The notes under the pieces: generated by a model
Told to the model about the DNA's origin: nothing
What the model saw: the letters and a program-made list of their open reading frames with translations, nothing else
The model's database searches: none
Source: Holosporaceae bacterium 'Namur'
GTDB taxonomy: Bacteria > Pseudomonadota > Alphaproteobacteria > Rickettsiales > Midichloriaceae
Reading direction: 5' to 3'
Assembly (NCBI GenBank): GCA_014116815.1
Contig: JACGYV010000004.1
Location: 28,290 to 92,289, forward strand
Length of the DNA: 64,000 nt
Program-made: the position numbers and the translations under genes
Shown here: piece by piece, positions 54,611-63,884 of the stretch
Layout: every line of letters begins with the position of its first letter
How positions within the stretch are numbered: the stretch's first letter is position 1

Positions 54611-54648
54611 AAAAAGCGCATACCATAAGTAAATTACGACATGCGCTA
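54611..54648 (-). terminator. Intrinsic terminator of the rpsP-rplS operon
   Basis: On the - strand AGCGCAT (54647-54641) pairs with ATGCGCT (54621-54615) and is followed by a run of five T's. It lies 47 bases after the rplS stop, the expected end of that transcript. Confidence 0.7.
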
Positions 54649-54694
54649 CAATTTGATTACCAATGAAGTAAAATATCGGTTATTTTATATTTGA

Positions 54695-55075
54695 CTACTT
54701 AGCCGCAGAAGACGGTTTGTCTTTTCTTTCTTTAATCCTTGCAGCTTTACCTCTTAAATCTCTCATGTAGTAAAGTTTCGCTCTTCTTACTTTACCTTTC
54801 CTCACTACTTCAATTTTATCGAGACGCGGAGAATATAATTTAAATTTTCTTTCTACGCCTTCACCGTTACTGATTTTTCTTAAAGTGAAGCCGGAAGCGA
54901 TTCCTCTGTTTTTAATATGGATACAAACCCCTTCGAATGCTTGTATTCTTTCTGTCGCACCTTCTACGATTTTAACGTAAACTTTTAAAGTGTCACCGGA
55001 TCTGAATTCCGGAATAGTTTTGCCTGCAACTAAGGCTTGAATCTTTTGAGATTCATATTGTTGAAGTAAGTTCAT
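54695..55075 (-). CDS. rplS: Ribosomal protein L19
   Basis: A 126-residue 50S protein at the interface with the small subunit. It shows [40 protein letters not shown] and [20 protein letters not shown], ending in [20 protein letters not shown]. The Lys/Arg-rich tail ([11 protein letters not shown]) is slightly extended. Its start overlaps the trmD stop by 4 bases (ATGA), so it is translationally coupled as the last gene of rpsP-rimM-trmD-rplS. Confidence 0.98.
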   Translation of the reverse strand: MNLLQQYESQKIQALVAGKTIPEFRSGDTLKVYVKIVEGATERIQAFEGVCIHIKNRGIASGFTLRKISNGEGVERKFKLYSPRLDKIEVVRKGKVRRAKLYYMRDLRGKAARIKERKDKPSSAAK

Positions 55076-55788
55076 TTCTTTTCTCCTTTAATGTATTGGT
55101 TCCATAAATCGGAACGTGCATTTTTAGTTTTCATTTCTGCTTGCTTTAGGCGCCATTTTTCAATTTCCTTATGATTACCGGAAAGTAAAACATCCGGAAC
55201 TTCATGGCCGCGCCAATTACTTGGCTTTGTAAAGTGAGGGTACTCTAAAAGGTTTTCAAACTTTCCTGCACCAAAACTTTCATTATCTAAAGCTTCGCTC
55301 TTTTCCAGTACACCCGGCAACAACCTTACACAACAATCTATTAGTGGAAATAAAGCAATATCACCGGATGAGACAACATAGTCGCCCATACTTATCTCGG
55401 CAATGTTATACTCCGTAAATATTCTTTCGTCAATCCCTTCATACCTACCGCAGATAATATTAATACCTGAAGGATGTTCACTTATAATTTCTTTAGCAAT
55501 CTTTTGATTAAAAACTTTACCTCTGGGAGTAAGGTAATAAATAGGTTTGCTATTATTTATAAAGCATGAATCAATTGCAGCACCCATTATATCAGGTTTG
55601 ATGACTAACCCTGCACCGCCGCCGTAGGTGGTATCATCTACGGTTTTATGCTTGTCATGAGCAAAATCTCGGATATTATAAACATCGAGACCCCAAAGCC
55701 CTGCTTTAAAGGCATTACCGATAATTGATGAATTTAACGCACCTGGATAGATCTCCGGAAAGAGAGTTAGAATAGAAACTTTCCACAC
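55072..55788 (-). CDS. trmD: tRNA (guanine37-N1)-methyltransferase
   Basis: TrmD methylates G37 of tRNAs reading CNN codons, preventing frameshifts. The 238-residue protein has the SPOUT knot: [57 protein letters not shown] and the conserved catalytic Asp in [20 protein letters not shown]. The start is taken as GTG at 55788 ([20 protein letters not shown]), with GGGAGAAC upstream; it fits the family length, and the longer reading would run into rimM in another frame. Confidence 0.97.
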   Translation of the reverse strand: MWKVSILTLFPEIYPGALNSSIIGNAFKAGLWGLDVYNIRDFAHDKHKTVDDTTYGGGAGLVIKPDIMGAAIDSCFINNSKPIYYLTPRGKVFNQKIAKEIISEHPSGINIICGRYEGIDERIFTEYNIAEISMGDYVVSSGDIALFPLIDCCVRLLPGVLEKSEALDNESFGAGKFENLLEYPHFTKPSNWRGHEVPDVLLSGNHKEIEKWRLKQAEMKTKNARSDLWNQYIKGEKK

Positions 55789-55804
55789 GGCAGATAAGTT
55801 CTCC

Positions 55805-56338
55805 CTACTCTGAAGCTGCAAGAACTTCTTCCAATGGCTCAAGTAAAATATGTCTTTTATCTAAGTTAATTTCCGGTACAAATTGCTTAGTAAACGGATA
55901 GTAAATAGTTTTTTCCGAGTTTAAATCATAAATTTCTAAAATATCCCCGGCACCGAAATTAACCACGCCTTTAACTACGCCGAAGTTAGTTCCGTTTTTT
56001 AATTTAGCATCTAAGCCCATAAGGTCTGCATGATAAAATTCATTGCTGCCTGCGGAGGGTAATTCCGATCTTTTAATATAAAGCCTGGTGTTTCTTAATT
56101 TTTCAGCATCATTCCTTGAAGCTATACCTTCAATACCCGCAATTATATAATCTTTTTTAAGAGTTATAATATTTATTTGGTATTCTTTATTGCTTTCATC
56201 AAATAACTTTTTAAAGTTAGCCAGATCCTGCGGATTGTCAGTAAAACTTCTAATCTTTACGTATCCTTTCACCCCATTCACTGAAGTAATAACCCCTACA
56301 CAGATATCGTAATCGTTTTTAGCGCGTTGAATCGACAT
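55805..56338 (-). CDS. rimM: Ribosome maturation factor RimM
   Basis: RimM helps assemble the head of the 30S subunit by binding S19. The 177-residue protein begins DICVGVITSVNGVKGYVKIR, the RimM barrel, includes GIEGIASRNDAEKLRNTRLY and ends in the PRC-barrel (HADLMGLDAKLKNGTNFGVV and GDILEIYDLNSEKTIYYPFT). All segments are ordinary. It follows rpsP by about 40 bases and precedes trmD by 16 bases. Confidence 0.95.
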   Translation of the reverse strand: MSIQRAKNDYDICVGVITSVNGVKGYVKIRSFTDNPQDLANFKKLFDESNKEYQINIITLKKDYIIAGIEGIASRNDAEKLRNTRLYIKRSELPSAGSNEFYHADLMGLDAKLKNGTNFGVVKGVVNFGAGDILEIYDLNSEKTIYYPFTKQFVPEINLDKRHILLEPLEEVLAASE

Positions 56339-56377
56339 TTTAAGACCTTTTATTAAACCTTAAGCTCGTTAAATAAT

Positions 56378-56659
56378 TTATTTATTAGCTACTTTCTCTT
56401 TTTTGCCAGCTAATAAACCAAAATTAAGTAAAAATTTCTCCACTCTATCAGTAGCTTGGGCACCAACAGAAAGCCAGTGTTTAGCTCTTTCCTGATTAAT
56501 AACAACTCTTTGCTCGTTATCTTTAGCAAGCAACGGATTATAGCTGCCGATCTTCTCAATAAACTTACCGTCTCTAGGCGAGCGAGCATCCGCAACTACA
56601 ATTCTATAATAAGGTCTCTTTTTAGCGCCTGATCTGGATAATCTAATTTTTACACTCAT
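56378..56659 (-). CDS. rpsP: Ribosomal protein S16
   Basis: A 93-residue 30S protein heading the conserved rpsP-rimM-trmD-rplS operon. It opens [20 protein letters not shown], followed by [20 protein letters not shown], and continues with [20 protein letters not shown]. The length is usual. Confidence 0.98.
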   Translation of the reverse strand: MSVKIRLSRSGAKKRPYYRIVVADARSPRDGKFIEKIGSYNPLLAKDNEQRVVINQERAKHWLSVGAQATDRVEKFLLNFGLLAGKKEKVANK

Positions 56660-56890
56660 TGTTTCAAATTATTCTTAAATTATTTTGAGATACTTATAAT
56701 CCAACTCTTTATTAATGTAAAGATATAATATTATATGATAGTCATTTTTTATCTTTCTTATTAAGAATACTATTAATATATTAAAATACATTAACTTACT
56801 ACCTACCATACAATCATAATTGTTATAAAATATTAAATATTAACGTAGCGTTTATTTTTAAGTTAACCCACTTTACTTTAGAATAGTTTA

Positions 56891-58090
56891 GTGTTTCTAA
56901 TTAATATTAACGCAATTAAAAAAGTGGTAAGAGGCGTGATTCATCAAGCTAATATTACATTTGAAAACAGGCGATACGAAATTTCGGTTTTAAGCTGTGA
57001 GTCAGAAAGAAAATCTGATTCCGAGGATTATCTTACTAGAGCTAAATTTTTTGAAATTTGGAAAACTTTCTTATTAGGGAGCACTGTAATTATAGATATT
57101 GATAAGGTGAGTTATATTAAAAAACTTAATCCTATGTCGATTAATCGTGTTTTTAACGTTATTATGCAGAAAGCTAACGCTACGGATAAAACAGATTTAA
57201 AAGAAGAAAAGATTGATGAAGATATAGATGAATTGATCTTTACATTTGAATCCGATCTACCTGATGAAAAAGCGAAGCAGGAGGCAAATGTAAATAAATT
57301 ACAACTTGCCTTTGAAAGCAATCGGGTTGAGCATAGCATAATCGAAAAGAAAGACCTTCTACAAATCGCGATCGAAACCAATCAAACGGATGTAGTAAAC
57401 ATTCTTTTTGATAAATTTCAAATAAACTATAATGATACTCATATGAAATCTGCTCTTTCAAGAAGAAAGGAATATGGTAAAGATATGTCGATTCTGTTAC
57501 TCAAAAAAACGGAGCCTGATCTATATTCAGAAAAAGTAGCCTTAAATGAATTATTTCGTTATGCGAAAGAGAATGATTGGGATAAATTTTTATTATTTTT
57601 AAAAAAGCAGCCCAAAGAAATTGAAAAGTATATTAATAACAAACTTAAAGGCCATTGCTTGCTGCACTTAGCTACCGCCCATGCTCCACTGGAAGTGGTT
57701 AAGACTTTGGTTGAGATGGGCGCGGATTGCAGCATTACAAATGATAGAGGGCAGAATTCTCTGCATATAGCTGCTCTTCTTGAGGACGATAAAGAAACCT
57801 TTTATTACTTACTGGAAAAATTTCCTTTGATGCTGGAGTCCAAGGATTCTTTCGGCAATACACCGGCGATGATAATAGGTCGCAAAGATAACCCTCCTGA
57901 AGTTGAAGAAATTGCTTCCGGATTTACCGAATTCAGCATTTCTTACAAAGTTAAGAAAGATACTTTAGATAAACCATCTTCAGGTGAAAAAAGTTTTTCT
58001 TTTGGAAGCCCTAAAATCTGGGAACTTTATGAAAAACTAATGCAGAAGACTTATTCAACAGATAACAGCATTTTTAATTTCAGATCGTAA
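56891..58090 (+). CDS. Ankyrin-repeat protein, tandem paralogue 1
   Basis: A 399-residue protein starting at a GTG (no better start in frame). Residues about 15-110 form a folded head shared in outline with the next gene (RRYEISVLSCESER, FEIWKTFLLGS, corresponding to THNLKVISGGAEPE and IEIWASFIRND). Residues about 145-330 are ankyrin repeats: DLLQIAIETNQTDVVNILFD, CLLHLATAHAPLEVVKTLVE and NSLHIAALLEDDKETFYYLL. Between them is a segment with a WDKFLLFLKKQPKEIEKYIN pattern, also present in both downstream genes. The C-terminal 70 residues are polar. No signal peptide. Probably a secreted effector family by analogy, not shown. Confidence 0.75.
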   Translation: MFLININAIKKVVRGVIHQANITFENRRYEISVLSCESERKSDSEDYLTRAKFFEIWKTFLLGSTVIIDIDKVSYIKKLNPMSINRVFNVIMQKANATDKTDLKEEKIDEDIDELIFTFESDLPDEKAKQEANVNKLQLAFESNRVEHSIIEKKDLLQIAIETNQTDVVNILFDKFQINYNDTHMKSALSRRKEYGKDMSILLLKKTEPDLYSEKVALNELFRYAKENDWDKFLLFLKKQPKEIEKYINNKLKGHCLLHLATAHAPLEVVKTLVEMGADCSITNDRGQNSLHIAALLEDDKETFYYLLEKFPLMLESKDSFGNTPAMIIGRKDNPPEVEEIASGFTEFSISYKVKKDTLDKPSSGEKSFSFGSPKIWELYEKLMQKTYSTDNSIFNFRS

Positions 58091-58236
58091 AAACTTTATA
58101 TTTCAATAGCTAAACTAAAAATGCACAAAGGTATAAAAATCAGCGAGTTAAAAATATTATTATTATCAATTTAATATACTTTACTTGCTATTAATTTTAT
58201 GATCTCCTAAACCAGAAATTTTATAAAGGATAAAGC

Positions 58237-59109
58237 ATGAAACAAGAACAACTCTTAGAAAGATCTTTTAAAGTCGGTGATGTAACTCATAATTTAAAAG
58301 TTATTAGCGGTGGTGCTGAACCCGAGTCTTCCGCTTGGTGTGCAGCTCAATATACAAAGTTAGTTTCAAAGAATTTAACAGCTAAAAGACTTATAGAAAT
58401 TTGGGCAAGTTTTATCCGCAATGATAGTGAAATTAAAAATTGGCCCATAACGGATTACATTAATTCTTTAAATTCAGCGCAAATTAACGAACAATTTGAA
58501 GTTGAATATAACGGAGAGAAAAAGACTACTAATCTTTTTTCACTCGCAATTGAAAACAATAAAATAGATATAGTAACCACTCTTATTGAAAAATTTGGTG
58601 TGAAAGCTAGTCTAAAAGATTTAGAGAAAACCATAACACTCCCGCTTAACAATGGCGCTTTAATGTATAAAAATTTACTAAATTTAACTTCAACTGCGAT
58701 GCCTATGTTAATAATGCTTGCTAAACATAACAAATGGGACTTGGTTTCAGATACACTTGAGCAGCCAATCCTGACAATAAAGGAAAGTATAGACCAAATG
58801 AACCAAGGTAAAACTCTCCTACATCTTGCCTCAGGCGCGGGGAAAGAAGAGGTAGTAAATAAGTTAAACGATTTAGGGGCAAACTGTGGAATTGCTGACA
58901 AATATGGGATGACTCCTTTACACTTAGCTATCGCCTCAGGTAAGCAAGAAACAGCTGAGAGATTGTTTGCAAAATATCCTCAAGCTTCGGAACATAAAGA
59001 TAAATATGGAAGAACCCCTATGGAGTATGCAAATCATAAAATTAGAGCTTCTAGTTTTACAGATAATGTACTTCAATCACCAAGCAGCCAACAAGTCCGC
59101 TCAATGTAA
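58237..59109 (+). CDS. Ankyrin-repeat protein, tandem paralogue 2
   Basis: A 290-residue protein with AAAGGA before its ATG. The head (about 10-110) resembles that of the preceding gene. Ankyrin repeats follow: NLFSLAIENNKIDIVTTLIE, TLLHLASGAGKEEVVNKLND and TPLHLAIASGKQETAERLFA. The shared inter-repeat segment reads AKHNKWDLVSDTLEQPILTI here. A C-terminal tail of about 30 polar residues ends in SSQQVRSM. A clear terminator follows, so it is the last gene of its transcript. Similarity to the two flanking genes indicates local duplication. Confidence 0.78.
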   Translation: MKQEQLLERSFKVGDVTHNLKVISGGAEPESSAWCAAQYTKLVSKNLTAKRLIEIWASFIRNDSEIKNWPITDYINSLNSAQINEQFEVEYNGEKKTTNLFSLAIENNKIDIVTTLIEKFGVKASLKDLEKTITLPLNNGALMYKNLLNLTSTAMPMLIMLAKHNKWDLVSDTLEQPILTIKESIDQMNQGKTLLHLASGAGKEEVVNKLNDLGANCGIADKYGMTPLHLAIASGKQETAERLFAKYPQASEHKDKYGRTPMEYANHKIRASSFTDNVLQSPSSQQVRSM

Positions 59110-59127
59110 CCTATTAAAATAATTTTG

Positions 59128-59160
59128 CGGCTTACTCTTAATAAGTAGGCCGTTTTTTTA
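59128..59160 (+). terminator. Intrinsic terminator
   Basis: CGGCTTACT (59128-59136) pairs with AGTAGGCCG (59144-59152, one T-G pair) and is followed by seven T's. It ends the transcript of the second tandem ankyrin gene. Confidence 0.85.
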
Positions 59161-59202
59161 TGGGCTAAGTATAACAAATATCAACATTATAAAATTACTA
59201 AA

Positions 59203-60075
59203 ATGCTGAATAAAATGAGAAAATATGCATGTGAACTAAATAGTCGAGTATTAGATGATGAAACATATACAAAGATAAAAGACGCAATAATTGGGCAAAA
59301 AGAACAAATAGGCAGTATTAGAATGCTGAATTACTTAAGTAGCCTTGATCCTTCAAAAGAAGATTTTGAAACAAAGAGCATAGAATTACTTAGGCTATTA
59401 ATCGAGCATAATAGAAAAGTTCAATATAGGGATAGTAATGAACAACCCGTAGGAGCATTATTTGAAATGATGGTAAAGCGCACTACTATTCTAAAAGATA
59501 ACCCGAATGCTGTTCGTGGCTGTATAAAGCTGGCAGAGGAAAAAGGGTTTATATGTCTTTCAACTTTTATGAGGAAAATTCCAAATCCTGAGTTATATAA
59601 AATAAATTCCGCTCTTACAATGATTTTTAAAATTGCTGATTATTGCAGAACGGATAATAATTGGGATAATTTTTTCTCTACTTTAAAAAGTTCACACGAA
59701 ATATTTAAAGACTATATAAACGAACCTTTTAAAGGTAGGGTATTGCTTGAGCATGTTTGCATAAGCGGTAGATCGGATATAATAAACGGCCTTCTTGATT
59801 TAGGAGCTAAATGTAACATTGCCTCTCCTGATAACGGCAGGTATCCGCTCCATAGCATAATAGAAAGCACGGATAAAAATTATAATGAAGAATCTATTGC
59901 AGTAATTAAAGTAATATATAATGAATACCCCGCTGCAATTCAAGTTGCAGATTATTCGGGAAGTACTCCGTTGTTATATGCTTACGGGGATTTTTTAAAG
60001 ACTGAATATTTTAAAAAATTAACCCTAAATGCAGAGGAGAAAAGCTTGCGTAGCATCAACAAACCCTCTTCGTAA
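59203..60075 (+). CDS. Ankyrin-repeat protein, tandem paralogue 3 (diverged)
   Basis: A 290-residue protein, the most diverged of the three. The head is not similar to the other two. The common inter-repeat segment appears as NNWDNFFSTLKSSHEIFKDY, followed by two repeats: RVLLEHVCISGRSDIINGLL (with DLGAKCNIAS) and YPLHSIIESTDKNYNEESIA. The pattern LLDLGAKCNIA matches LNDLGANCGIA and LVEMGADCSIT of its neighbours. Its last 20 bases overlap the end of mrp on the opposite strand. ATGs at 59203 and 59215 are both possible starts. Confidence 0.7.
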   Translation: MLNKMRKYACELNSRVLDDETYTKIKDAIIGQKEQIGSIRMLNYLSSLDPSKEDFETKSIELLRLLIEHNRKVQYRDSNEQPVGALFEMMVKRTTILKDNPNAVRGCIKLAEEKGFICLSTFMRKIPNPELYKINSALTMIFKIADYCRTDNNWDNFFSTLKSSHEIFKDYINEPFKGRVLLEHVCISGRSDIINGLLDLGAKCNIASPDNGRYPLHSIIESTDKNYNEESIAVIKVIYNEYPAAIQVADYSGSTPLLYAYGDFLKTEYFKKLTLNAEEKSLRSINKPSS

Positions 60076-61093
60076 TCTCACGGAAAAGGCTAGCCGTTCC
60101 TCCATTTTCTTCACTTAAAACAATCGGGGTACCATGATCGGAGGAGGAAGCAATTTTAGGATTAAGCGGGATCTCGCCCAAAAAGTTAATGCCTGCTTTT
60201 CGGGCAAAGTTCTTCACTCCGTTTCGACCGAAAATATAAGTAATATTTTTAGACTTTTCATCCTCAAAATAACTCATATTTTCAACTACTCCAAGCACGG
60301 GAATGTGAAGCTTATTAAACATATCATAAGCTTTTCTCACATCTGCGAGAGCCACTTCTTGAGGGGTAGAAACCAGCACTACCCCGTCTATAATATAATT
60401 TTCCGCTAAACTTAAATGCACATCCCCAGTTCCGGGGGGGGTATCAATCACCATTACATCCACTTCTCTATCATCAAATGCCCAATTAGTCATTCTCATT
60501 AACTGAAATAAAGCCTTGGTTACCATAGGTCCACGCCACACGGCTGCTGCATCGGGATTGACCAGAAATCCCATTGACATTAACTTTATACCGAATTTTT
60601 CAAGCGGGATCATTAAATTATTTATCAATTCAGGTTTTTCGGCGATACCGAACATCTTAGGCATAGAAGGGCCGTAAATATCAGCATCAACTAATGCCGT
60701 TCTCTTCCCGCTCTTGCTTAAAGCAACCGCTAAGTTGCAGGCAACGGTGGATTTACCAACCCCTCCCTTTCCGGATGCAACTAATATTATTTTCTTTACT
60801 CCCATTATGGGTGATTTTTTACTTACTTTCGGATCTTCTTTAGTAGAACTCACGGTTATCTTCACCTCCCCTACCCCTTTAATTTTTTTTACTTCTCCTT
60901 CACATAAGTCTCTCAAATGCTCTTTAGCTTTGATTTGTTCAGTGGTTTTTAATGCACTGTATTCAAGGGTAAAAAATACCGAATTATCTCTTATTACCAC
61001 TCTTGGAATAAAGTCGGTAACCGGCTTTCCTGCCTCAGGATCAATAATATTAACTAACGATCCGATAATTTGTTTTTCTGTAATCATAGACAT
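60056..61093 (-). CDS. mrp: Mrp/ApbC family Fe-S carrier P-loop ATPase
   Basis: A 345-residue ATPase that loads Fe-S clusters onto apoproteins. The N-terminal DUF59 domain (about 1-85) is followed by the deviant Walker A VASGKGGVGKSTVACNLAVA, then ALVDADIYGPSMPKMFGIAE, VIDTPPGTGDVHLSLAENYI and VVSTPQEVALADVRKAYDMF. At the position where most family members have the cluster-binding CxxC after ENMSYF, this protein reads ENMSYFEDEKSKNITYIFG, with no cysteine. That suggests a changed way of holding the cluster, or a different role. It overlaps the end of the convergent ankyrin gene by 20 bases. Confidence 0.92.
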   Translation of the reverse strand: MSMITEKQIIGSLVNIIDPEAGKPVTDFIPRVVIRDNSVFFTLEYSALKTTEQIKAKEHLRDLCEGEVKKIKGVGEVKITVSSTKEDPKVSKKSPIMGVKKIILVASGKGGVGKSTVACNLAVALSKSGKRTALVDADIYGPSMPKMFGIAEKPELINNLMIPLEKFGIKLMSMGFLVNPDAAAVWRGPMVTKALFQLMRMTNWAFDDREVDVMVIDTPPGTGDVHLSLAENYIIDGVVLVSTPQEVALADVRKAYDMFNKLHIPVLGVVENMSYFEDEKSKNITYIFGRNGVKNFARKAGINFLGEIPLNPKIASSSDHGTPIVLSEENGGTASLFREITKRVC

Positions 61094-61166
61094 ACTCTTG
61101 CCATAAGCGTTGAAGTTCGATATAGTTAATACCTATATGGAAAATTGAATACTAGGCAACAACAAT

Positions 61167-62345
61167 ATGTCAGACTTTCGTAATCCTTGGGATGATAGCT
61201 CCAACCGAAATAAAAAACCAGATAATAATGATGATTTGGATGAAATAATCCGCAAAAGCCAAGAAAAAATCGTGGATTTCCTTCAAGCTAAGAAAAAACC
61301 TTCAGGAAGCGGAGGAAACAGCAATTTCAGTGGTTCAAATTTCTCCTTACCTTCAAATAAAATCATTATAATTGCATTGCTCGTCGTGCTACTTTCCTGG
61401 CTTTCAACCGGTTTTTACACCGTACAGCCGGATGAGGAAGGTGTAGTTTTAAGACTAGGGAAATATAATAGAACTTCGATTCCGGGTTTAAATTATAAGT
61501 TTCCTTCTCCGATAGAGACTATCGTGAAAGTAAGTACTACACGAATTAATCGTGAAATTATTGGCTTCCGTTCAAACTCACCGCAAAACTACGGTACTTC
61601 AAGGCTATTCGGTTCTAAGCCTAATGACGTTGCGGATCAAAATATTGAAAATCGTCCTGAAGAAAGCCAAATGTTAACAGGCGACGAGAATATAGTTGAC
61701 ATAAACTTTGATGTGCAATGGAAAGTAAAAGATGCAAAAAACTTCTTATTTAATTTAAGAGATCTGCCTAATGAAAACACGGTTAAAAGCTGTGCGGAAA
61801 GTGCGATACGCGAAGTAATCGGAATACATAAGATTTCCGACGCTTTAGCACAGGAGCGTTTTCAAATTGAACAGAAAGCTAAGCAACTGTTACAAGAAAT
61901 GTTAAATAACTATAAAATGGGCGTACACATTGAAAGATTGCAATTACTCAGGGTACAGCCGCCGCTTGAAGTTATTGATTCTTACCGCGATGTCCAATCA
62001 GCAAAAGCTGATAAGGAAAAACTTATCAACGAAGCTTTAGCCTATAGGAATTCAATGCTACCTCGAGCAAGAGGTGAAGCCGAAAAATTCCTTCAGGATG
62101 CAGAAGGTTATAAACAGCAGGTTATAGCTAGCGCTCAAGGTGAATCAAGTAGGTTTAACTCAATCTATAACGAATACCAAAAAGCAAAAGATGTAACCCG
62201 TAAGAGAATGTATCTGGAAACCATGGAAGAAATACTTTCGGGAATGGATAAGATTATTATGGACGGCAAAGCTTCCGGCGGAACCGTTCCTTATCTTCCT
62301 CTTAACGAACTACTGAAAAATAACAATAATAGCGAAAAGAAATAG
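61167..62345 (+). CDS. hflK: Membrane protease regulator HflK
   Basis: HflK forms with HflC the large ring around the FtsH protease in the inner membrane. The 392-residue protein has a polar N-terminus rich in Asn, Ser and Gly, one membrane helix (IIIIALLVVLLSWLSTGFYT), then the SPFH/band-7 domain starting VQPDEEGVVLRLGKYNRTSI. The segments VDINFDVQWKVKDAKNFLFN and IHKISDALAQERFQIEQKAK are diagnostic. The end is a coiled coil typical of the family. It is 8 bases before hflC. Confidence 0.95.
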   Translation: MSDFRNPWDDSSNRNKKPDNNDDLDEIIRKSQEKIVDFLQAKKKPSGSGGNSNFSGSNFSLPSNKIIIIALLVVLLSWLSTGFYTVQPDEEGVVLRLGKYNRTSIPGLNYKFPSPIETIVKVSTTRINREIIGFRSNSPQNYGTSRLFGSKPNDVADQNIENRPEESQMLTGDENIVDINFDVQWKVKDAKNFLFNLRDLPNENTVKSCAESAIREVIGIHKISDALAQERFQIEQKAKQLLQEMLNNYKMGVHIERLQLLRVQPPLEVIDSYRDVQSAKADKEKLINEALAYRNSMLPRARGEAEKFLQDAEGYKQQVIASAQGESSRFNSIYNEYQKAKDVTRKRMYLETMEEILSGMDKIIMDGKASGGTVPYLPLNELLKNNNNSEKK

Positions 62346-62353
62346 GGGTTAAT

Positions 62354-63220
62354 ATGACAAAGAATTATTTTGGTTTAACACTGATAATTATAGTAATTGC
62401 GGCTCTATTAGCTATATTCAACTCCGCATTCATTGTGGATCAAAGACAAGTTGCTTTAGTAATTCAATTCGGTGAACCGATTAAGCAAATTGATACACCG
62501 GGACTTAAGTTTAAAATACCTTTTATTCAAAATGTGTTCTTTTTTGACAAAAGGATTCAAAATTTAAAATCTGAACCGACTGAAGTTATTGCTTCCGATC
62601 AAAAAAATATGCGTGTTGATTCTTTTGGCAAATATAGAATAAAAGAAGCTCTTACATTTTATCAAACAGTACAAACCGAGGAGAAATTAAAATCCAGGCT
62701 TTCATCAATTTTAGATTCTAACCTTAGGCAGGTATTAGGTAGTGTTCCTTTTAAAGCTTTACTTAGCCCGCAAAGACCCGAGCTCATGAAAAAAATTTGT
62801 GACCTGGTGAACACGGAAGCAAATAGTTTAGGAGTTGAAATGGTCGATGTAAGAATAATGAGAGCGGATCTCCCTGAAAAAAGCCGCGAGGCCGTATATC
62901 AGCGCATGAAAACCGACCGTTTGAAAGAAGCTAAAGAAATTAGAGCGCAAGGTGATGAGCAGGCACAGATTATTAAAGCTACCGCTGATAAAGAGAAGAA
63001 AATTATCTTAGCCGAAGCGCAAAAGAAAGCCCAAATGCTTCGCGGTGAAGGCGACGGTGAAGCCATTAAAGCATTCTCATCAAGTTTTAATCGAGACCCG
63101 CAGTTCTATGAGTTCTATAGAAGTTTACAAGCTTATAAAAAATCGATTAATAAAGATAACACAAAACTCATTTTATCGCCCGACGGGGAGTTTATGAAAT
63201 TCTTCGGCAAAGTTAACTGA
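62354..63220 (+). CDS. hflC: Membrane protease regulator HflC
   Basis: Partner of HflK. The 288-residue protein starts with a membrane helix (FGLTLIIIVIAALLAIFNSA), followed by the band-7 domain: FIVDQRQVALVIQFGEPIKQ, LDSNLRQVLGSVPFKALLSP and EANSLGVEMVDVRIMRADLP. The Ala/Glu/Lys-rich coiled coil (AKEIRAQGDEQAQIIKATAD) and the final SPDGEFMKFF are ordinary. In most alphaproteobacteria a DegP-type protease gene comes next; here iscX follows instead, after 11 bases. Confidence 0.95.
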   Translation: MTKNYFGLTLIIIVIAALLAIFNSAFIVDQRQVALVIQFGEPIKQIDTPGLKFKIPFIQNVFFFDKRIQNLKSEPTEVIASDQKNMRVDSFGKYRIKEALTFYQTVQTEEKLKSRLSSILDSNLRQVLGSVPFKALLSPQRPELMKKICDLVNTEANSLGVEMVDVRIMRADLPEKSREAVYQRMKTDRLKEAKEIRAQGDEQAQIIKATADKEKKIILAEAQKKAQMLRGEGDGEAIKAFSSSFNRDPQFYEFYRSLQAYKKSINKDNTKLILSPDGEFMKFFGKVN

Positions 63221-63231
63221 GGTTTTTTAAT

Positions 63232-63426
63232 ATGAAATGGCTTGATGTTTATGATATTGCAATTGAACTTGAAGAGCGTTACCCGGAATCTGATATTATT
63301 AATATTAGATTCACTGACTTAAAAAATTGGGTAATATCTCTTCCGCGCTTTAATGATGATCCGAACAAATGCAATGAAAAAGTGTTGGAAGCAATTCAAG
63401 CAGCATGGATTGAAGAGCGGGAATAG
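63232..63426 (+). CDS. iscX: Fe-S assembly protein IscX
   Basis: A 64-residue acidic protein that binds IscS and iron and modulates Fe-S assembly. It begins KWLDVYDIAIELEERYPESD and includes NIRFTDLKNWVISLPRFNDD, with the family's end WIEER. Length and motifs are standard. It is usually the last gene of the isc operon; here it is separate and follows hflKC. Confidence 0.93.
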   Translation: MKWLDVYDIAIELEERYPESDIINIRFTDLKNWVISLPRFNDDPNKCNEKVLEAIQAAWIEERE

Positions 63427-63428
63427 TT

Positions 63429-63701
63429 GTGCAGGCAAATGAAGAAGAATTAAAGGCGCTTATCACGATCACTTTAAAATATGCTGCTAACGAAGGCATA
63501 ACTTCAAAATCCGACTTAATTCACAAGGATAAGATAGCAAAAGCAATTTTAAAGCAAGCAAAAGAAAGCGGAATTAATATGGATTCCGGTAAACAATCGG
63601 AAATTATCTCTGATGCCCTTATGTTTAATGATTATCTTCCTTCGGAAGCTTATATAACAGCTACTAAAATTTTAGCTTTTATTCTGGGGAAGGATAGATA
63701 G
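63429..63701 (+). CDS. FlhB C-terminal domain-like protein (FlhX type)
   Basis: A 90-residue protein starting at a GTG 2 bases after iscX. Its second half resembles the cytoplasmic C-terminal domain of the flagellar export switch FlhB: KIAKAILKQAKESGINM and LPSEAYITATKILAFILGK match the usual IAxxILexAkexgIpi and iPeelYkavAeiLafvy. The NPTH autocleavage motif and the membrane part are absent, as in stand-alone FlhX proteins, which can partly replace the FlhB C-terminus. The N-terminal 25 residues (NEEELKALITITLKYAANEG) are not part of that match. MotA and MotB in this window support a flagellar role. Confidence 0.65.
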   Translation: MQANEEELKALITITLKYAANEGITSKSDLIHKDKIAKAILKQAKESGINMDSGKQSEIISDALMFNDYLPSEAYITATKILAFILGKDR

Positions 63702-63884
63702 ATATAGCTATTTTCACATACGTTGAGAATAGATATTGCTATATGAGTAAATTTGAAGAATTTTTGAATAGCGTATCTTCACTCCCTAATACGCTCTGCC
63801 CCCTGATCTGCATTTATTCTAAAATCTTAATTTATAGGTTATTAGCTATATAGTGCATTAATTTGAATATGCTATATAGTAAAA
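63702..63884. other. Intergenic region with IS-associated repeat
   Basis: atcttaatttataggttatt at about 63824-63843 is nearly identical to a stretch at 54551-54570, and both are followed by attagctatat. From 63849 tatagtgcattaatttgaat is a variant MITE/IS end. No gene. Confidence 0.55.

Noticed and set aside
60714..61106. Open frame of 130 codons on the + strand opposite mrp
   Set aside because: Shadow of the conserved ATPase gene, without start signal or recognisable motif.
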